Positions 37,317-46,528 of a stretch of DNA of 64,000 bases are shown here, one piece after another. The notes beneath the pieces are model-generated. The model did no database searches. It had not been told where the DNA came from and worked only from the letters and a program-made list of their open reading frames with translations. This DNA comes from an uncultured Kordia sp. Lineage in GTDB: Bacteria; Bacteroidota; Bacteroidia; Flavobacteriales; Flavobacteriaceae. The stretch spans positions 62,001-126,000 of the forward strand of contig NZ_CANMEZ010000013.1 in assembly GCF_947496985.1 (NCBI RefSeq), written 5' to 3'. The first letter of the stretch is position 1; every line of letters begins with the position of its first letter. A program made the translations under genes and the position numbers.

Positions 37317-37461
37317 GCGTGTACTGAGCAACATCTAAAAAAAATATGAAAAAAAGTGAGCGGTAATGTTCTCTTTTTTTATGGAATAAATCTATGGAAA
37401 AACCGTAACAGTTTGATTTTTAATATGCTTAACTTTAAATGTAATCAAAATATTAATTATC

Positions 37462-37719
37462 ATGAAAAAAAAGAATATCAGATCTTTAGCATTAAACAAA
37501 AAAAAGATTAGTCAATTACAAGAAGGTGTTGGAGGAGCACAGGTATTTACTACGGATCAAATTACGGCAAGCACGTGTAGTTGTATAACGTGTATGCCAG
37601 GCTTTTGTCCAACGGGTCAAAGTAGATTTATTTGTCCACCACGACCAACAGAAGATTGTACCATAGACTGTACTTTTATTACGTGTCCGCCACCTACAAC
37701 AGGATTTGAAATACCTTAA
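37462..37719 (+). CDS. Lanthipeptide-type precursor peptide (copy E), long core
   Basis: 85 residues. Leader MKKKNIRSLALNKKKISQLQ, Gly-Gly site (EGVGG), then a 60-residue core with eight cysteines and many threonines and prolines, including TASTCSCITCMPGFCPTG and DCTIDCTFITCPPP. The core is twice as long as in copies A-D and seems built of two halves, each with TC or CxxC-like pairs, perhaps an internal duplication. The upstream sequence shares TGTAATCAAAATATTA with copy A. No modification enzyme is in the window. Confidence 0.78.
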   Translation: MKKKNIRSLALNKKKISQLQEGVGGAQVFTTDQITASTCSCITCMPGFCPTGQSRFICPPRPTEDCTIDCTFITCPPPTTGFEIP

Positions 37720-37804
37720 TTAAAATTATAGTTTATAAAGCGAACTCAGGTTTGTTTTTTTAAGAAAAACATATTCCTAGCTTCATTTTATCAAAGTATT
37801 TTAA

Positions 37805-37840
37805 AAGAGTCATTCGGAAGAATGACTCTTTTTCTTTTTT
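37805..37840 (+). terminator. Terminator after precursor E
   Basis: AAAAGAGTCATTC-GGAA-GAATGACTCTTTT, 13-bp stem, followed by TCTTTTTT. Confidence 0.9.
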
Positions 37841-37864
37841 TAATCCATCAAAAACAAAAATTAA

Positions 37865-37896
37865 TTGGGTTTAATGCATTCGATTTTTTACATTTG
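37865..37896 (+). promoter_or_regulatory. sucC promoter
   Basis: TTG (37865-37867), 21-bp spacer, TACATTTG (37889-37896). The ATG at 37920 gives a leader of about 20 nt; the in-frame GTG at 37896 is the last base of this box and onward, so it is not the start. Confidence 0.65.
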
Positions 37897-37919
37897 TGCT
37901 CTATAAAAAATTTCGTAAA

Positions 37920-39113
37920 ATGAACTTACACGAATACCAAGGAAAAGAAATATTAGCAAGTTTTGGCGTACGCGTTCAAAGAGGAAAAGTAGCTTCTACA
38001 CCTGCAGAAGCTGTTGAAGCTGCAAAGCAATTGACAGAAGAAACAGGAACAGGATGGCATGTGATTAAAGCACAGGTTCATGCTGGTGGACGTGGAAAAG
38101 GTGGCGGAGTAAAGCTTGCCAAGAATCTTCAAGAAGTTGAAGACATTGCAGGACAAATCATCGGAATGGATTTGGTAACACCACAAACTTCAGCAGAAGG
38201 TAAGCGTGTACACCAAGTATTAGTTACTGAAGATGTATATTATCCTGGTGATAGCGAAACAAATGAATTTTACATGTCTGTATTATTAAATAGAGCTACA
38301 GGACGTAACATGATTATGTATTCTACAGAAGGTGGAATGGATATTGAAACTGTTGCTGAAGAAACGCCACATTTAATTTTTACAGAAGAAATTGATCCTA
38401 CATTAGGGTTATTAGGTTTTCAAGCGAGAAGAATTGCTTTTAACTTAGGATTAAGTGGATTAGCATTTAAAGAAATGACAAAATTCGTTTCTTCATTATA
38501 TAAAGCATATGTTGCTTCTGACTCTTCATTATTTGAAATCAACCCTGTGTTGAAAACATCTGATGATAAAATCATGGCAGTTGATGCAAAAGTAACTTTA
38601 GACGAAAATGCATTATTCCGTCACAAAGATTATGCAGCAATGCGCGATTTGCGTGAGGAAAATCCAATTGAAGTTGAAGCGAAAGAAGTAGGACTTAACT
38701 ATGTTGATCTTGACGGAAACGTTGGTTGTATGGTAAATGGTGCTGGTTTAGCAATGGCAACAATGGATTTAATTAAAATGGCTGGTGGAGAACCTGCTAA
38801 CTTCCTTGATGTTGGTGGAACAGCTGATGCAAAACGTGTTGAAGAAGCATTCAGAATTATCTTAAAAGACGATAATGTAAAAGCAATCTTAATCAATATC
38901 TTTGGTGGAATCGTTCGTTGTGACCGTGTTGCTCAAGGAGTTGTTGATGCATACAAGAATATGGGAGACGCTATTAAAGTGCCAATCATTGTTCGTTTAC
39001 AAGGAACAAACGCAGACATCGCAAAAGAATTAATTGACAATTCTGGATTAGCGGTTGAATCTGCTGTTGAATTCCAAGAAGCTGCTGATAAAGTACAAGC
39101 AGTTTTAGCATAA
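37920..39113 (+). CDS. sucC: Succinyl-CoA synthetase (ADP-forming) beta subunit
   Basis: TCA-cycle enzyme subunit that binds nucleotide and CoA, working with SucD. ATP-grasp start [17 protein letters not shown], the conserved [23 protein letters not shown] and the C-terminal ligase domain with [16 protein letters not shown] are all present. 397 residues. sucD is not adjacent: the gene is followed by a terminator, a layout common in flavobacteria. Confidence 0.96.
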   Translation: MNLHEYQGKEILASFGVRVQRGKVASTPAEAVEAAKQLTEETGTGWHVIKAQVHAGGRGKGGGVKLAKNLQEVEDIAGQIIGMDLVTPQTSAEGKRVHQVLVTEDVYYPGDSETNEFYMSVLLNRATGRNMIMYSTEGGMDIETVAEETPHLIFTEEIDPTLGLLGFQARRIAFNLGLSGLAFKEMTKFVSSLYKAYVASDSSLFEINPVLKTSDDKIMAVDAKVTLDENALFRHKDYAAMRDLREENPIEVEAKEVGLNYVDLDGNVGCMVNGAGLAMATMDLIKMAGGEPANFLDVGGTADAKRVEEAFRIILKDDNVKAILINIFGGIVRCDRVAQGVVDAYKNMGDAIKVPIIVRLQGTNADIAKELIDNSGLAVESAVEFQEAADKVQAVLA

Positions 39114-39151
39114 GTACATATTTAGTTATATAGTATATATTCAATTTACAT

Positions 39152-39184
39152 AAAAAAGCCTTTCCAATTTGGAAAGGCTTTTTT
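39152..39184 (+). terminator. sucC terminator
   Basis: AAAAAAGCCTTTCC-AATTT-GGAAAGGCTTTTTT. It may serve the convergent GH25 gene as well. Confidence 0.92.
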
Positions 39185-39205
39185 ATGTAATGCTTTTATG
39201 AATGT

Positions 39206-40012
39206 TTATTCACGACTGTTTTCAATGAATACTTTTAAATCTTCTAAATTGCCATTAAAGTAATCTTCGTCATTGGTGTAATTTAGAATTTTATAAGTAT
39301 CTGATTTTTGCCAAAGCACATATCCTTTTTCTTGCCAAGTTATTGGTAGTACAGGTTCTTTTTTTGATTCATAATCCGCAATCCAAAGTGGGTAATTAGC
39401 TAATTCATAATTGTTTAAATACATATTAGCAAAGTTTGTATTTGTGTATATGATAGGTTTTATATGTAATCGTTCTTCAATTGCTTTCAGAACTTTGAGA
39501 ACACTTTGTTGGATTTCGGTAGGAGTTTGTGAATTTCCGACAATTCCGCCTTGTTCTATATCTACAATAGGAGGAAGGTCGTTAGGTTGAATGTCTTGAA
39601 TTCTCTCGATAAAAAATTCAGCTTGTTCTAAAGGATTATCAGTACTTACATAAAAATGATACGCGCCTCTTATGAATCCTTTTTCTTTGATAGTAGCCCA
39701 ATTTTTTTGAAACATTGGATCAATCATGCTAACTCCTTGTGTCGCTTTACAAATAATAAAATCGATGCTGTCTCTGCTTTTTTCTATATCATCTATTTCA
39801 TTGCCTTGATAAAACGAAATATCTATACCGAAAGCTGGTTTTGTGTTTTCGACTACTTTTTCCTTTGGTTGTGTTTCTTTTGTGGATTTTTCTATTTTTT
39901 CAGTCTTTTCATTGGTTGTAGGAGTAGCTTCTTTTTGTTTTGATGAATCTGCACAAGCATAGAAAAATATCATACAGATTAACATCAATAGTTTGAAATA
40001 AAGTTGCTTCAT
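39206..40012 (-). CDS. GH25 lysozyme-like lipoprotein
   Basis: Start at 40012 yields MKQLYFKLLMLICMIFFYAC, a lipoprotein signal with Cys20; the in-frame ATG 12 codons earlier would put charged residues ahead of it. After an acidic, Lys/Glu-rich linker of about 45 residues, the GH25 muramidase domain begins (FGIDISFYQGNEID), with DFIICKATQG, GAYHFYVSTDNPLEQAEFF and the catalytic Asp-x-Glu in PPIVDIEQ. The cell-wall glycan is the likely substrate. 268 residues. Confidence 0.9.
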   Translation of the reverse strand: MKQLYFKLLMLICMIFFYACADSSKQKEATPTTNEKTEKIEKSTKETQPKEKVVENTKPAFGIDISFYQGNEIDDIEKSRDSIDFIICKATQGVSMIDPMFQKNWATIKEKGFIRGAYHFYVSTDNPLEQAEFFIERIQDIQPNDLPPIVDIEQGGIVGNSQTPTEIQQSVLKVLKAIEERLHIKPIIYTNTNFANMYLNNYELANYPLWIADYESKKEPVLPITWQEKGYVLWQKSDTYKILNYTNDEDYFNGNLEDLKVFIENSRE

Positions 40013-40092
40013 ATAATTGCTAATTTGAGAGGTTGGTTTGTTTTTCAAATTAAAGTAAATTCAATTTAAATCAAAATATTTGATAGTTGAAT

Positions 40093-40740
40093 CTACTGTA
40101 AGATATAAGCTTCCTTTATGATTCCGCCAACTCCTATGGGGTTTTTCATCCACCAAAAGAAGCCTATTTTTTTTATGTTCACAGCTTTACCCATAATGTC
40201 TTGTACTCCATAACTACAATACGAAGCATGTGCACCAGAACGTATGATAACACTTTTGTAATTTTTGATCTTCCTAATTTTAATTTTTCTTTTGCCTAGT
40301 GCTAGAAGTTCGTGTGCTATTTCTGTAGGATAACCTGAGTTTAAATATTCTACAGCGTGCTTAAAACTAAGAATACACTTTTCGGAGTAATTTTCCTTTT
40401 GCAAATAAACTCGTTTGGCAATAATTGTATAAAGTTTGATGGCTGCTTCGTAGTAATGAGAACCTTCATTTTTTTTAATACCAGAAATACGGCGTACAAT
40501 TTCAAGCTCCTCAACATTTATAAAAACTTTATACTCATCTTTAAAGGTTGCTTGAATTTGCTCAAAATCTTCTTCATAATGATTAAATATACCTGCAACG
40601 TTATGAAATTGTGCTAAAGCAGCTTTGATGAGAGCAATCGTGACACAGTTTCCGTTTTTGTAATCATCTAAGCATGCTTTGGTTTCTGGTCGGATGGTAA
40701 CGATAGTTTGATAAAAGTCAGTTATAATTTTTTGCTCCAT
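40093..40740 (-). CDS. Cytoplasmic protein, possibly cysteine-protease-like fold
   Basis: 215 residues with no signal peptide. NGNCVTIALIKAAL (about residues 29-42) resembles the Cys-helix element of papain-like folds, and SGAHASYCSYGVQDI near residue 170 could provide the histidine. Such N-C-(V/I)-x-x-A-x-I-K-A-A-x motifs occur in uncharacterised Bacteroidota proteins. I cannot name a family. Single gene, 80 bp from the GH25 gene on the same strand. Confidence 0.6.
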   Translation of the reverse strand: MEQKIITDFYQTIVTIRPETKACLDDYKNGNCVTIALIKAALAQFHNVAGIFNHYEEDFEQIQATFKDEYKVFINVEELEIVRRISGIKKNEGSHYYEAAIKLYTIIAKRVYLQKENYSEKCILSFKHAVEYLNSGYPTEIAHELLALGKRKIKIRKIKNYKSVIIRSGAHASYCSYGVQDIMGKAVNIKKIGFFWWMKNPIGVGGIIKEAYILQ

Positions 40741-40865
40741 ATTTGCAGTAATTAAAAAGAATGTATATTAGTAAATGATTGTTTTGTCTTTGATTAATTA
40801 AAGGCTGTTGTGCTAAACTCAAAATTTTATGTATTCTTATAAATAGGTTTATAGTTAGAACGTTC

Positions 40866-41252
40866 TTAATTAATAACCCAAAATTTAGTTTTTAAATTAT
40901 ACTTCTCTAAAGCTTCATAATTGGAAATTATCCAAGCAAAATTTGTTTGTTTTTGATCTGCTACTTTTAGAGTGTGCACTTTTCCAACATTAAAATATTG
41001 TTTTCTGTATGATGTCGGACATGTAAAGATAACGGGAATATTTTTCCCTTTATAAGAATCGTTTGTGAAGTTTATAATTTCTAATTCAACAACAAGTGCC
41101 CAAGCATCAGATCCGCAAGCTTGAATTATAGCATCACTTTTTTTAATAATTTTCCCTTTTAGGAAGTATTGGTTTCCACGAATATCAGTGTTTTGCGCTT
41201 TGGACAAAAATCCAGTAAGCATGCATAGAATAATAAGTTTCATATGATTCAT
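40866..41252 (-). CDS. Small secreted protein, unknown
   Basis: Signal peptide in MKLIILCMLTGFLSKAQ; the ATG three codons after the first (41243) is the better start. The 110-residue mature part has repeated beta strands (YFLKGKIIKKSD, WALVVELEIINF) and two cysteines (ACGSD, FTCPTS), which may form a disulfide. It resembles small OB-like secreted domains but no family is recognised. Confidence 0.65.
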   Translation of the reverse strand: MNHMKLIILCMLTGFLSKAQNTDIRGNQYFLKGKIIKKSDAIIQACGSDAWALVVELEIINFTNDSYKGKNIPVIFTCPTSYRKQYFNVGKVHTLKVADQKQTNFAWIISNYEALEKYNLKTKFWVIN

Positions 41253-41387
41253 TGGTGTGTTTGAAACTAAAACAGAATTATATTTTATTTATTGTGAAAA
41301 CCCTTTTTCGAAAATGATTATAGTCCAAACTGTTTTATGCTAGATTAAGTAATTCCGTCACGATGTCGCATCTGCTTTTGATTAAAA

Positions 41388-41430
41388 TGTCATTTTGTCA
41401 TTGTTTTAGTATGTAAATATGTCAAAATGA
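41388..41430. promoter_or_regulatory. Inverted repeat upstream of hsp20
   Basis: GTCATTTTG (41388-41396) and its complement CAAAATGAC (41422-41430) are 25 bp apart; the right arm is itself the palindrome GTCAAAATGAC and the left arm is followed by TCAT, making ATTTTGTCAT. It is 93 bp upstream of the hsp20 ATG and might be a heat-shock operator. Confidence 0.4.
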
Positions 41431-41522
41431 CGTGTATTTTCATATGGAATCCTTTTTGCCATATACATCTCGTATTTGAATAAACAAAACATACAAAATT
41501 AAATCACTAAAAAACAAACAAG

Positions 41523-41957
41523 ATGAATATAGTAAAAAGTAAAAACGTAGATCTTCCTTCAATTTTTGATGAATTATTTCCAGCGGATTGGTTTGGTGGA
41601 ATTGCAAATCAAGTTGCAAATACAACGAATACACCAGCCGTAAATATTAAGGAAACGGCAGAAGATTTTACACTAGAAGTTGCTGCACCTGGAAGAGAAA
41701 AAGAAGATTTTAAACTTTCGTTAGATCATGATTTATTAACGATTAGTACAGAAGATAAGAAAGAAGAAGTAACAAACGAAGACAGTTACACACGAAAAGA
41801 ATTTAGTTTCTCATCTTTTAAGAGATCTTTTAAATTACCACAAACAATTAATAAAGAGGAGATTAATGCGAGCTACGTGAATGGAATTTTACATGTTTCA
41901 TTACCAAAGCGAGAAGAAGATAAAGTAAAACCTAAAAGAACAATAGAAATTTCATAG
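41523..41957 (+). CDS. Small heat-shock protein Hsp20 (alpha-crystallin)
   Basis: ATP-independent chaperone that holds unfolding proteins. The alpha-crystallin domain runs from about residue 36 to 130: PAVNIKETAEDFTLEVAAPG at the start, then LSLDHDLLTISTE and the hallmark A-x-x-x-n-G-(I/V)-L as ASYVNGILHVSLPK. The C-terminal I-x-I-like tail (TIEIS) is present. 144 residues. An inverted repeat upstream may control it. Confidence 0.94.
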   Translation: MNIVKSKNVDLPSIFDELFPADWFGGIANQVANTTNTPAVNIKETAEDFTLEVAAPGREKEDFKLSLDHDLLTISTEDKKEEVTNEDSYTRKEFSFSSFKRSFKLPQTINKEEINASYVNGILHVSLPKREEDKVKPKRTIEIS

Positions 41958-42235
41958 TACATTATTTAGAATTGGTTAGTTAATGGGAAAAAGGGTTCGT
42001 CAAGAAATTGGTGAGCCTTTTTTAGTATGTTAGTTTTGATTGCTTCGCTTTAGTTGTTAATTTTCCTATGGTCATTTCGAGTGAATTTTATGAAATGAAT
42101 TTATATTTGAACTATGGAGAAGTGCTTTTTAAACGATGTAGTCATTTCTAGGTGATTACAAATTTTTTCAAAATCAGGACAGAGATGAAATAGTATATTG
42201 TTGTAGTTTTATAGTGAATTAATTTTTATGTATTA
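41958..42235. other. Intergenic region after hsp20
   Basis: An imperfect hairpin (AAAAAGG / CCTTTTTT, about 41988-42021) is the probable hsp20 terminator. The rest includes GTCATTTCGAGTGAATTTTA, similar to dispersed flavobacterial intergenic repeats. No gene is seen. Confidence 0.4.
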
Positions 42236-42913
42236 GTGAATAAGAAAGAAATCAAACTTAAAAAAGCAAAGAAACCTTGGCCTACAAAAGCCGTAATGGA
42301 ACAAGTGTATGCCTTACATCTTTGGGGAACGAATGATACCAATTTTTATTCTGGAGAAGGTTCGCATACTGCAGAAATTGTAAAGCCATATATAGAAATT
42401 GTGACGTCATTTTTGACTTCTTTTCAAACTCCACTAGTCGTTTGCGATTTAGGTTGTGGTGATTTTAATGTGGGAAAGCAATTGATGGAATACTCTAAAA
42501 AGTATATTGCTGTAGATATTGTTTCAGATCTTATTATACATAATAAAGAAGTATTTAAAGCTGAAAATTTAGAATTTCATTGTTTAGATATTTCAGTAGA
42601 CGATTTACCTAAAGGCGATTGTGCATTGGTACGACAAGTGCTGCAACATCTTTCAAATAATGAAATACAAAACATTGTCAAAAAGCTAGTAAATTTTAAA
42701 TATGTTATTCTTACAGAACATTTGCCAAAAGGAAATTTTACACCAAATCTAGATATCATATCTGGACAAGGAATTCGATTAAAAAAGAAAAGTGGTATTG
42801 ATTTATTAGTTCCTCCATTTAATTTGAAAGTAAAGGATGAAAAGCAATTGCTGACTACTATTTTAGATAATAATAAAGGTGTGATTGTAACGACACTGTA
42901 TACAATTTCTTAA
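42236..42913 (+). CDS. Class I SAM-dependent methyltransferase-like protein
   Basis: Motif I is VCDLGCGDFNVGKQL (about residues 75-90), followed by motif II YIAVDIVSDLI and a motif resembling DALVRQVLQHLS, as in small-molecule methyltransferases. The substrate is unknown. No ATG is available at the N-terminus: the frame opens with GTG at 42236 (VNKKEIKLKKAK) and the first ATG is codon 21. The basic N-terminal stretch looks coding, so GTG or another weak start is likely. Confidence 0.78.
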   Translation: MNKKEIKLKKAKKPWPTKAVMEQVYALHLWGTNDTNFYSGEGSHTAEIVKPYIEIVTSFLTSFQTPLVVCDLGCGDFNVGKQLMEYSKKYIAVDIVSDLIIHNKEVFKAENLEFHCLDISVDDLPKGDCALVRQVLQHLSNNEIQNIVKKLVNFKYVILTEHLPKGNFTPNLDIISGQGIRLKKKSGIDLLVPPFNLKVKDEKQLLTTILDNNKGVIVTTLYTIS

Positions 42914-42920
42914 GTTTCAA

Positions 42921-43823
42921 TTATATAATTCGATCTTTTAAATTGTATGTTTTGGTAAGCTCTTTCATTTTTAAGTGAAAAGCATTTCTATAAAATTTGG
43001 GTAATTGATGATTGTTTGAAAAGTAACGAAGATAACGAGCTTCTAATTCTGGGAAATGTTTTTTAATTGCATTAAGCATCAAAGTTTTACTATCAGCTTT
43101 TCCGTTTCCAAATACTGTTAATGTAGCTGGCATTAGATAGTTAACTTTGCACTTTTTGAAAGTACTAAAAAGTTTTTCTAAATGTTCGGTAGTGTCTGTA
43201 ATGAATGGTAGTAAAGGCATCATACTTACGCCAGCATGAAACCCGGATTGAATAGCTTTTTGCAACGTTTCAATTCGTAAAGAAGGTTTTGGGGCACCAG
43301 TTTCAAATATATTACCAATTTGATCATCAATAGTAGAGAAAGAGAACGTAAGTAATGTTCCTCCAGAAAGTTTTGGTTGTAAATCTTCTGGTAATATGGC
43401 TTGTTGATGAATTTCTTTTAATAGATCAAAATCACGTTCAACTAAAGTAGATTTCGTAATAATATGTACTGGGAAACGATATTTTAGGATTACTTCTAAG
43501 GCTTTTCGCGTAAGCTGATATTCCTTTTCGATATTTATATACGGATCTGTGACTGAAGACAATACTATAAAGCCATATTCACCTTTTTCAGCATGTTTTT
43601 TTAATTGTTTTTCTAATAACTCAATCGCATTCGTTTTTACAGATAAACTTGTTGCGAGATTTGTTCCATATTTACTTCCACGAATATAGCAATACAAACA
43701 ATTATACGAACAACTTTGATATGGGTTGAAAGTGTAATCGTCCAAAAACCACGTATCTCTTTTCTTAGTTTTGTTTAATACAGATTTGACTTTTATCTCT
43801 TTTATCATTACATATAATTGCAA
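42921..43823 (-). CDS. SPL-family radical SAM protein
   Basis: The Fe-S motif CSYNCLYC follows NPYQS, giving the typical spore-photoproduct-lyase-like (Rv2578c/SplB) start. Later SSVTDPYINIEKEYQLTRKA and HIITKSTLVERDFDLL match the family. Function in non-spore-formers is unknown; DNA repair or cofactor roles are suggested. 300 residues; the ATG at 43808 (MIKEIKVKSVL) is an equally possible start. It converges with the methyltransferase gene, leaving only 7 bp between the stops. Confidence 0.85.
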   Translation of the reverse strand: MQLYVMIKEIKVKSVLNKTKKRDTWFLDDYTFNPYQSCSYNCLYCYIRGSKYGTNLATSLSVKTNAIELLEKQLKKHAEKGEYGFIVLSSVTDPYINIEKEYQLTRKALEVILKYRFPVHIITKSTLVERDFDLLKEIHQQAILPEDLQPKLSGGTLLTFSFSTIDDQIGNIFETGAPKPSLRIETLQKAIQSGFHAGVSMMPLLPFITDTTEHLEKLFSTFKKCKVNYLMPATLTVFGNGKADSKTLMLNAIKKHFPELEARYLRYFSNNHQLPKFYRNAFHLKMKELTKTYNLKDRII

Positions 43824-43840
43824 TTAAAAAATGAAGATAC

Positions 43841-43877
43841 AAAAAACGACTTATTCAGTTAGTGAATAAGTCGTTTT
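43841..43877 (-). terminator. Terminator of the phnA-like gene
   Basis: AAAACGACTTATTCA-GTTAG-TGAATAAGTCGTTTT, 15-bp perfect stem; on the minus strand it lies 24 bp after the stop. Confidence 0.92.
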
Positions 43878-43900
43878 GTAGTTTTTATGAGAGATGAATA

Positions 43901-44479
43901 TTAGGTCTTTTTTACATATTTTGTAATGATTACAATGTGTTGCCCATTTAAGCGACCTTCAATATGCTCTGCATTGTCGTGTGTAAGTGTAATGTTTCTA
44001 ACTGCTGATCCACGTTTGGCAACAAAACCAGCTCCTTTGACATTTAAATCTTTAATCAATACAACGCTGTCACCAGCTTGTAATTGTACACCATTTACAT
44101 CTACATGTTTGATAGCGTTTTCTTTGTCTTCCGCTTCTCCAGTAGCTGCTGCCCAGATTATATCGTCTTCATCTAGATACATCATGTCTAGTAAATCTTG
44201 TGGCCAACCTTCTTTTTTCAATCTGTGTAGCATTCGCCAAGCGACAATTTGAACAGCTTTCACTTCACTCCACATACTGTCATTTAAACAACGCCAATGA
44301 TTTACATCCATCGTTTCAGGATCTGCTATCTGAGAATTACACGTATCACATACATAAATAGATTTCTCTAACTTGTTATCATGATTTGGTGGAACATTGT
44401 AAATGGATAATTTTTCTGTTGCGCCACATAATTCACATGTATTATGACTACGCTTCTGTATTTCTCTTTCAATACTCAT
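43901..44479 (-). CDS. PhnA/YjdM-like zinc-ribbon protein
   Basis: N-terminal zinc ribbon with CELC (residues about 16-19) and CDTC (about 44-47), then a central helical part with NHWRCLNDSMWSEVKAVQIV, and a C-terminal small beta barrel (GDSVVLIKDLNVKGAGFVAK) characteristic of PhnA. PhnA-type proteins were once linked to phosphonate use, but their function is unsettled; no phn genes are near. 192 residues. Confidence 0.88.
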   Translation of the reverse strand: MSIEREIQKRSHNTCELCGATEKLSIYNVPPNHDNKLEKSIYVCDTCNSQIADPETMDVNHWRCLNDSMWSEVKAVQIVAWRMLHRLKKEGWPQDLLDMMYLDEDDIIWAAATGEAEDKENAIKHVDVNGVQLQAGDSVVLIKDLNVKGAGFVAKRGSAVRNITLTHDNAEHIEGRLNGQHIVIITKYVKKT

Positions 44480-44543
44480 TTGGAAAATCTTTAAATCTGA
44501 GCAAAATTATAGGTTTAATTGATATATGAAAGTAGTTTTTATA

Positions 44544-45419
44544 TTATTCTTCTACAATAAGATCAAAAGTAGTTTTAATGCTATGTTTTGATTTGTTATC
44601 CATTACTTCAAAAATACACGTAACAGGATTTTTTACATATCCTTTTGAAATAGAAAGTGTAGCGTATAGCTGATCTTTTAAATCTTTAGCACTTACGGGT
44701 GTTGGAAATAAATTTTCCTGCTTATTGATAACTGTCCCATTACTAGAAACAAGGCTTATGGAAGCGTTTAAATCAACTTTTCCGTTTTCGTCAATTTCGT
44801 ATCCTTCTAAGTTTTCTAGTAATATATAAATATTTTCCTCGGGTTTTATTTTATTATCAACTACTGCAATATTTCGTGATTGTGAATACAGATATAAAAT
44901 GTCATATGTAAAACCATTTGTTTCCGTTTTTAGTAATGGATTCTCTATAATTGAGAAGTTTTTCTTCAAATTGAAATAGCCATCACCATGTTTATCGGTA
45001 ATATGAAAATTCATTAGATACGATTTTTTCGGAAGCATTGGTAATGCAAATGTTAGATTACTTGTTAGGTTTAATTTTTCTTCCGTAAACCCTTCTGTTG
45101 TATTCTTTAGTAAATCTTTTTGAGAGAATATTGTATCTCCTTTTTTATTCATTACAAAGATATCCATGTCTGGATATGCTAAACTGTCTTGTAAGGAAAA
45201 ACCAGTCATATTATCATAAAAAAGATTGATTTTTTCACCATAAGTAAACTCAGATTTATTAATGATTCCCGTATGATTTTCCATGATGATACCATCACAA
45301 CTAAGTTTATTATTATCAATCGAAATATCTGAAAGATAGTTTTTGTTTTGAGTAGTATCTTTTCCACAAGAAATAAAAAGACAGCTTGCGAGTAGGAGAT
45401 AGGTGTATTTAAATTTCAT
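44544..45419 (-). CDS. Lipoprotein of unknown function
   Basis: Lipobox LFISC (Cys18). The 273-residue mature part is beta-rich with three or four repeated immunoglobulin-like segments (MTGFSLQDSLAYPDMDIFVM; LEGYEIDENGKVDLNASISL) in which a hydrophobic strand precedes an Asp/Asn-rich turn; an internal duplication is plausible. It lies 15 bp after the SDR gene and is probably co-transcribed. No known family. Confidence 0.7.
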   Translation of the reverse strand: MKFKYTYLLLASCLFISCGKDTTQNKNYLSDISIDNNKLSCDGIIMENHTGIINKSEFTYGEKINLFYDNMTGFSLQDSLAYPDMDIFVMNKKGDTIFSQKDLLKNTTEGFTEEKLNLTSNLTFALPMLPKKSYLMNFHITDKHGDGYFNLKKNFSIIENPLLKTETNGFTYDILYLYSQSRNIAVVDNKIKPEENIYILLENLEGYEIDENGKVDLNASISLVSSNGTVINKQENLFPTPVSAKDLKDQLYATLSISKGYVKNPVTCIFEVMDNKSKHSIKTTFDLIVEE

Positions 45420-45434
45420 ATTGATGAGGTTAAT

Positions 45435-46037
45435 TTATTCGTAGATTCTTATAATTTCGCCAGTTCCTTTTCCTTCAACACTTTTGCGATATCCGTTGAT
45501 TACTTTTTGCATAGGAATTGGATTGTGCCCTGGGAAATATGCATCATATTTATCAACGGCATCTTCTACCAACCCAGATGAAACTACGTTGACACGAATT
45601 TTTCCTTCTAAATCTAAAATAACAGCTTTTACAAAACTATGAATTGCACCATTTACCATTGCAGCGCTGGCTGTCATTGGAACTGGATCGTCTGCTAAAA
45701 TTCCAGTAGTTAAAGTAATCGAACCGTTTTTGGATAAGTAATGTTGTCCAATTCGTACCAAATTGACTTGTCCCATCAATTTACTTTTGAAACCGATATA
45801 ATAGTCTTCTTCAGAGAGTTCATTAAATGCTTTCCATTTGGCTTCACCAGCTATACAAATAATAGCGTCTATTGTTCCAGTTTGTTCAAACATAGCTTTG
45901 ATACTTTCACTAGTACTTATGTCAACAGTAACATCGCCCGAATTTCTTCCAGCAATGAGTACTTCATGATTTTTAGCAAAATAACTTGATACTTTATTTC
46001 CTATAGTACCATTTCCACCAACGATAAGTATTTTCAT
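45435..46037 (-). CDS. Short-chain dehydrogenase/reductase
   Basis: NAD(P)-binding motif GGNGTIG at residues 7-13 (VGGNGTIGNKVSSYF). It belongs to the short, 200-residue SDR type that lacks the full C-terminal region: CIAGEAKWKAFNEL, GSITLTTGIL (Ser) and a late INVVSSGLVEDA-type PG-like segment. The YxxxK motif is not evident where expected, so a short atypical SDR is likely. Substrate unknown. First gene of a pair with the lipoprotein. Confidence 0.85.
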   Translation of the reverse strand: MKILIVGGNGTIGNKVSSYFAKNHEVLIAGRNSGDVTVDISTSESIKAMFEQTGTIDAIICIAGEAKWKAFNELSEEDYYIGFKSKLMGQVNLVRIGQHYLSKNGSITLTTGILADDPVPMTASAAMVNGAIHSFVKAVILDLEGKIRVNVVSSGLVEDAVDKYDAYFPGHNPIPMQKVINGYRKSVEGKGTGEIIRIYE

Positions 46038-46135
46038 AAATATAATCTTATACTTTCAAAGATAGCGGATATATTTATTTGTCAACGGATTAATCAGTCA
46101 AAAGTATAAACGTAGTGATATGCGGAAGAATACGG

Positions 46136-46420
46136 TTATTTTCGCTCTTTTCGTTTGGAAGTTGGCTGTGTAGATTTTGGCTTTTGTTCTTTTTTGGGCA
46201 TTGGACCACGCAAATGAATTACCAAACCATTTAAGAAGTTTCGTAAAATTTGATCTCCACAATTTTTATATTTGGGATGATCTTCATTTCTAAAAAATGC
46301 ACCTAACTCACTTTTGGAGATTCTAAAATCTACCAATTCTAATATTTTTACAATTTCATCATCACGGAGCTTCAATGCTACGCGGAGTTTTTTGAAAACG
46401 TCGTTATTTGTTAATGCCAT
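46136..46420 (-). CDS. DUF1456 family protein (YehS-like)
   Basis: MALTNNDVFKKLRVALKLRD and ISKSELGAFFRNEDHPKYK fit DUF1456, a small helical domain repeated twice in the typical YehS, once here. 94 residues with a basic tail (KSTQPTSKRKERK). Function unknown. The single-domain form with lysine-rich tail occurs in other Bacteroidota. Confidence 0.75.
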   Translation of the reverse strand: MALTNNDVFKKLRVALKLRDDEIVKILELVDFRISKSELGAFFRNEDHPKYKNCGDQILRNFLNGLVIHLRGPMPKKEQKPKSTQPTSKRKERK

Positions 46421-46467
46421 GTGACAAAGATAGTTTTTTTTAAATCAGAAAAAATTTAAATCATGAA

Positions 46468-46502
46468 CATAAAAAAAGCCTATCAAATTTGATAGGCTTT
46501 AC
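46468..46502 (-). terminator. Terminator of the cold-shock gene
   Basis: AAAGCCTATC-AAATTT-GATAGGCTTT with a T-run on the minus strand; 27 bp after the stop codon. Confidence 0.9.
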
Positions 46503-46528
46503 TTCATTAAGTAATATATATATAGATA

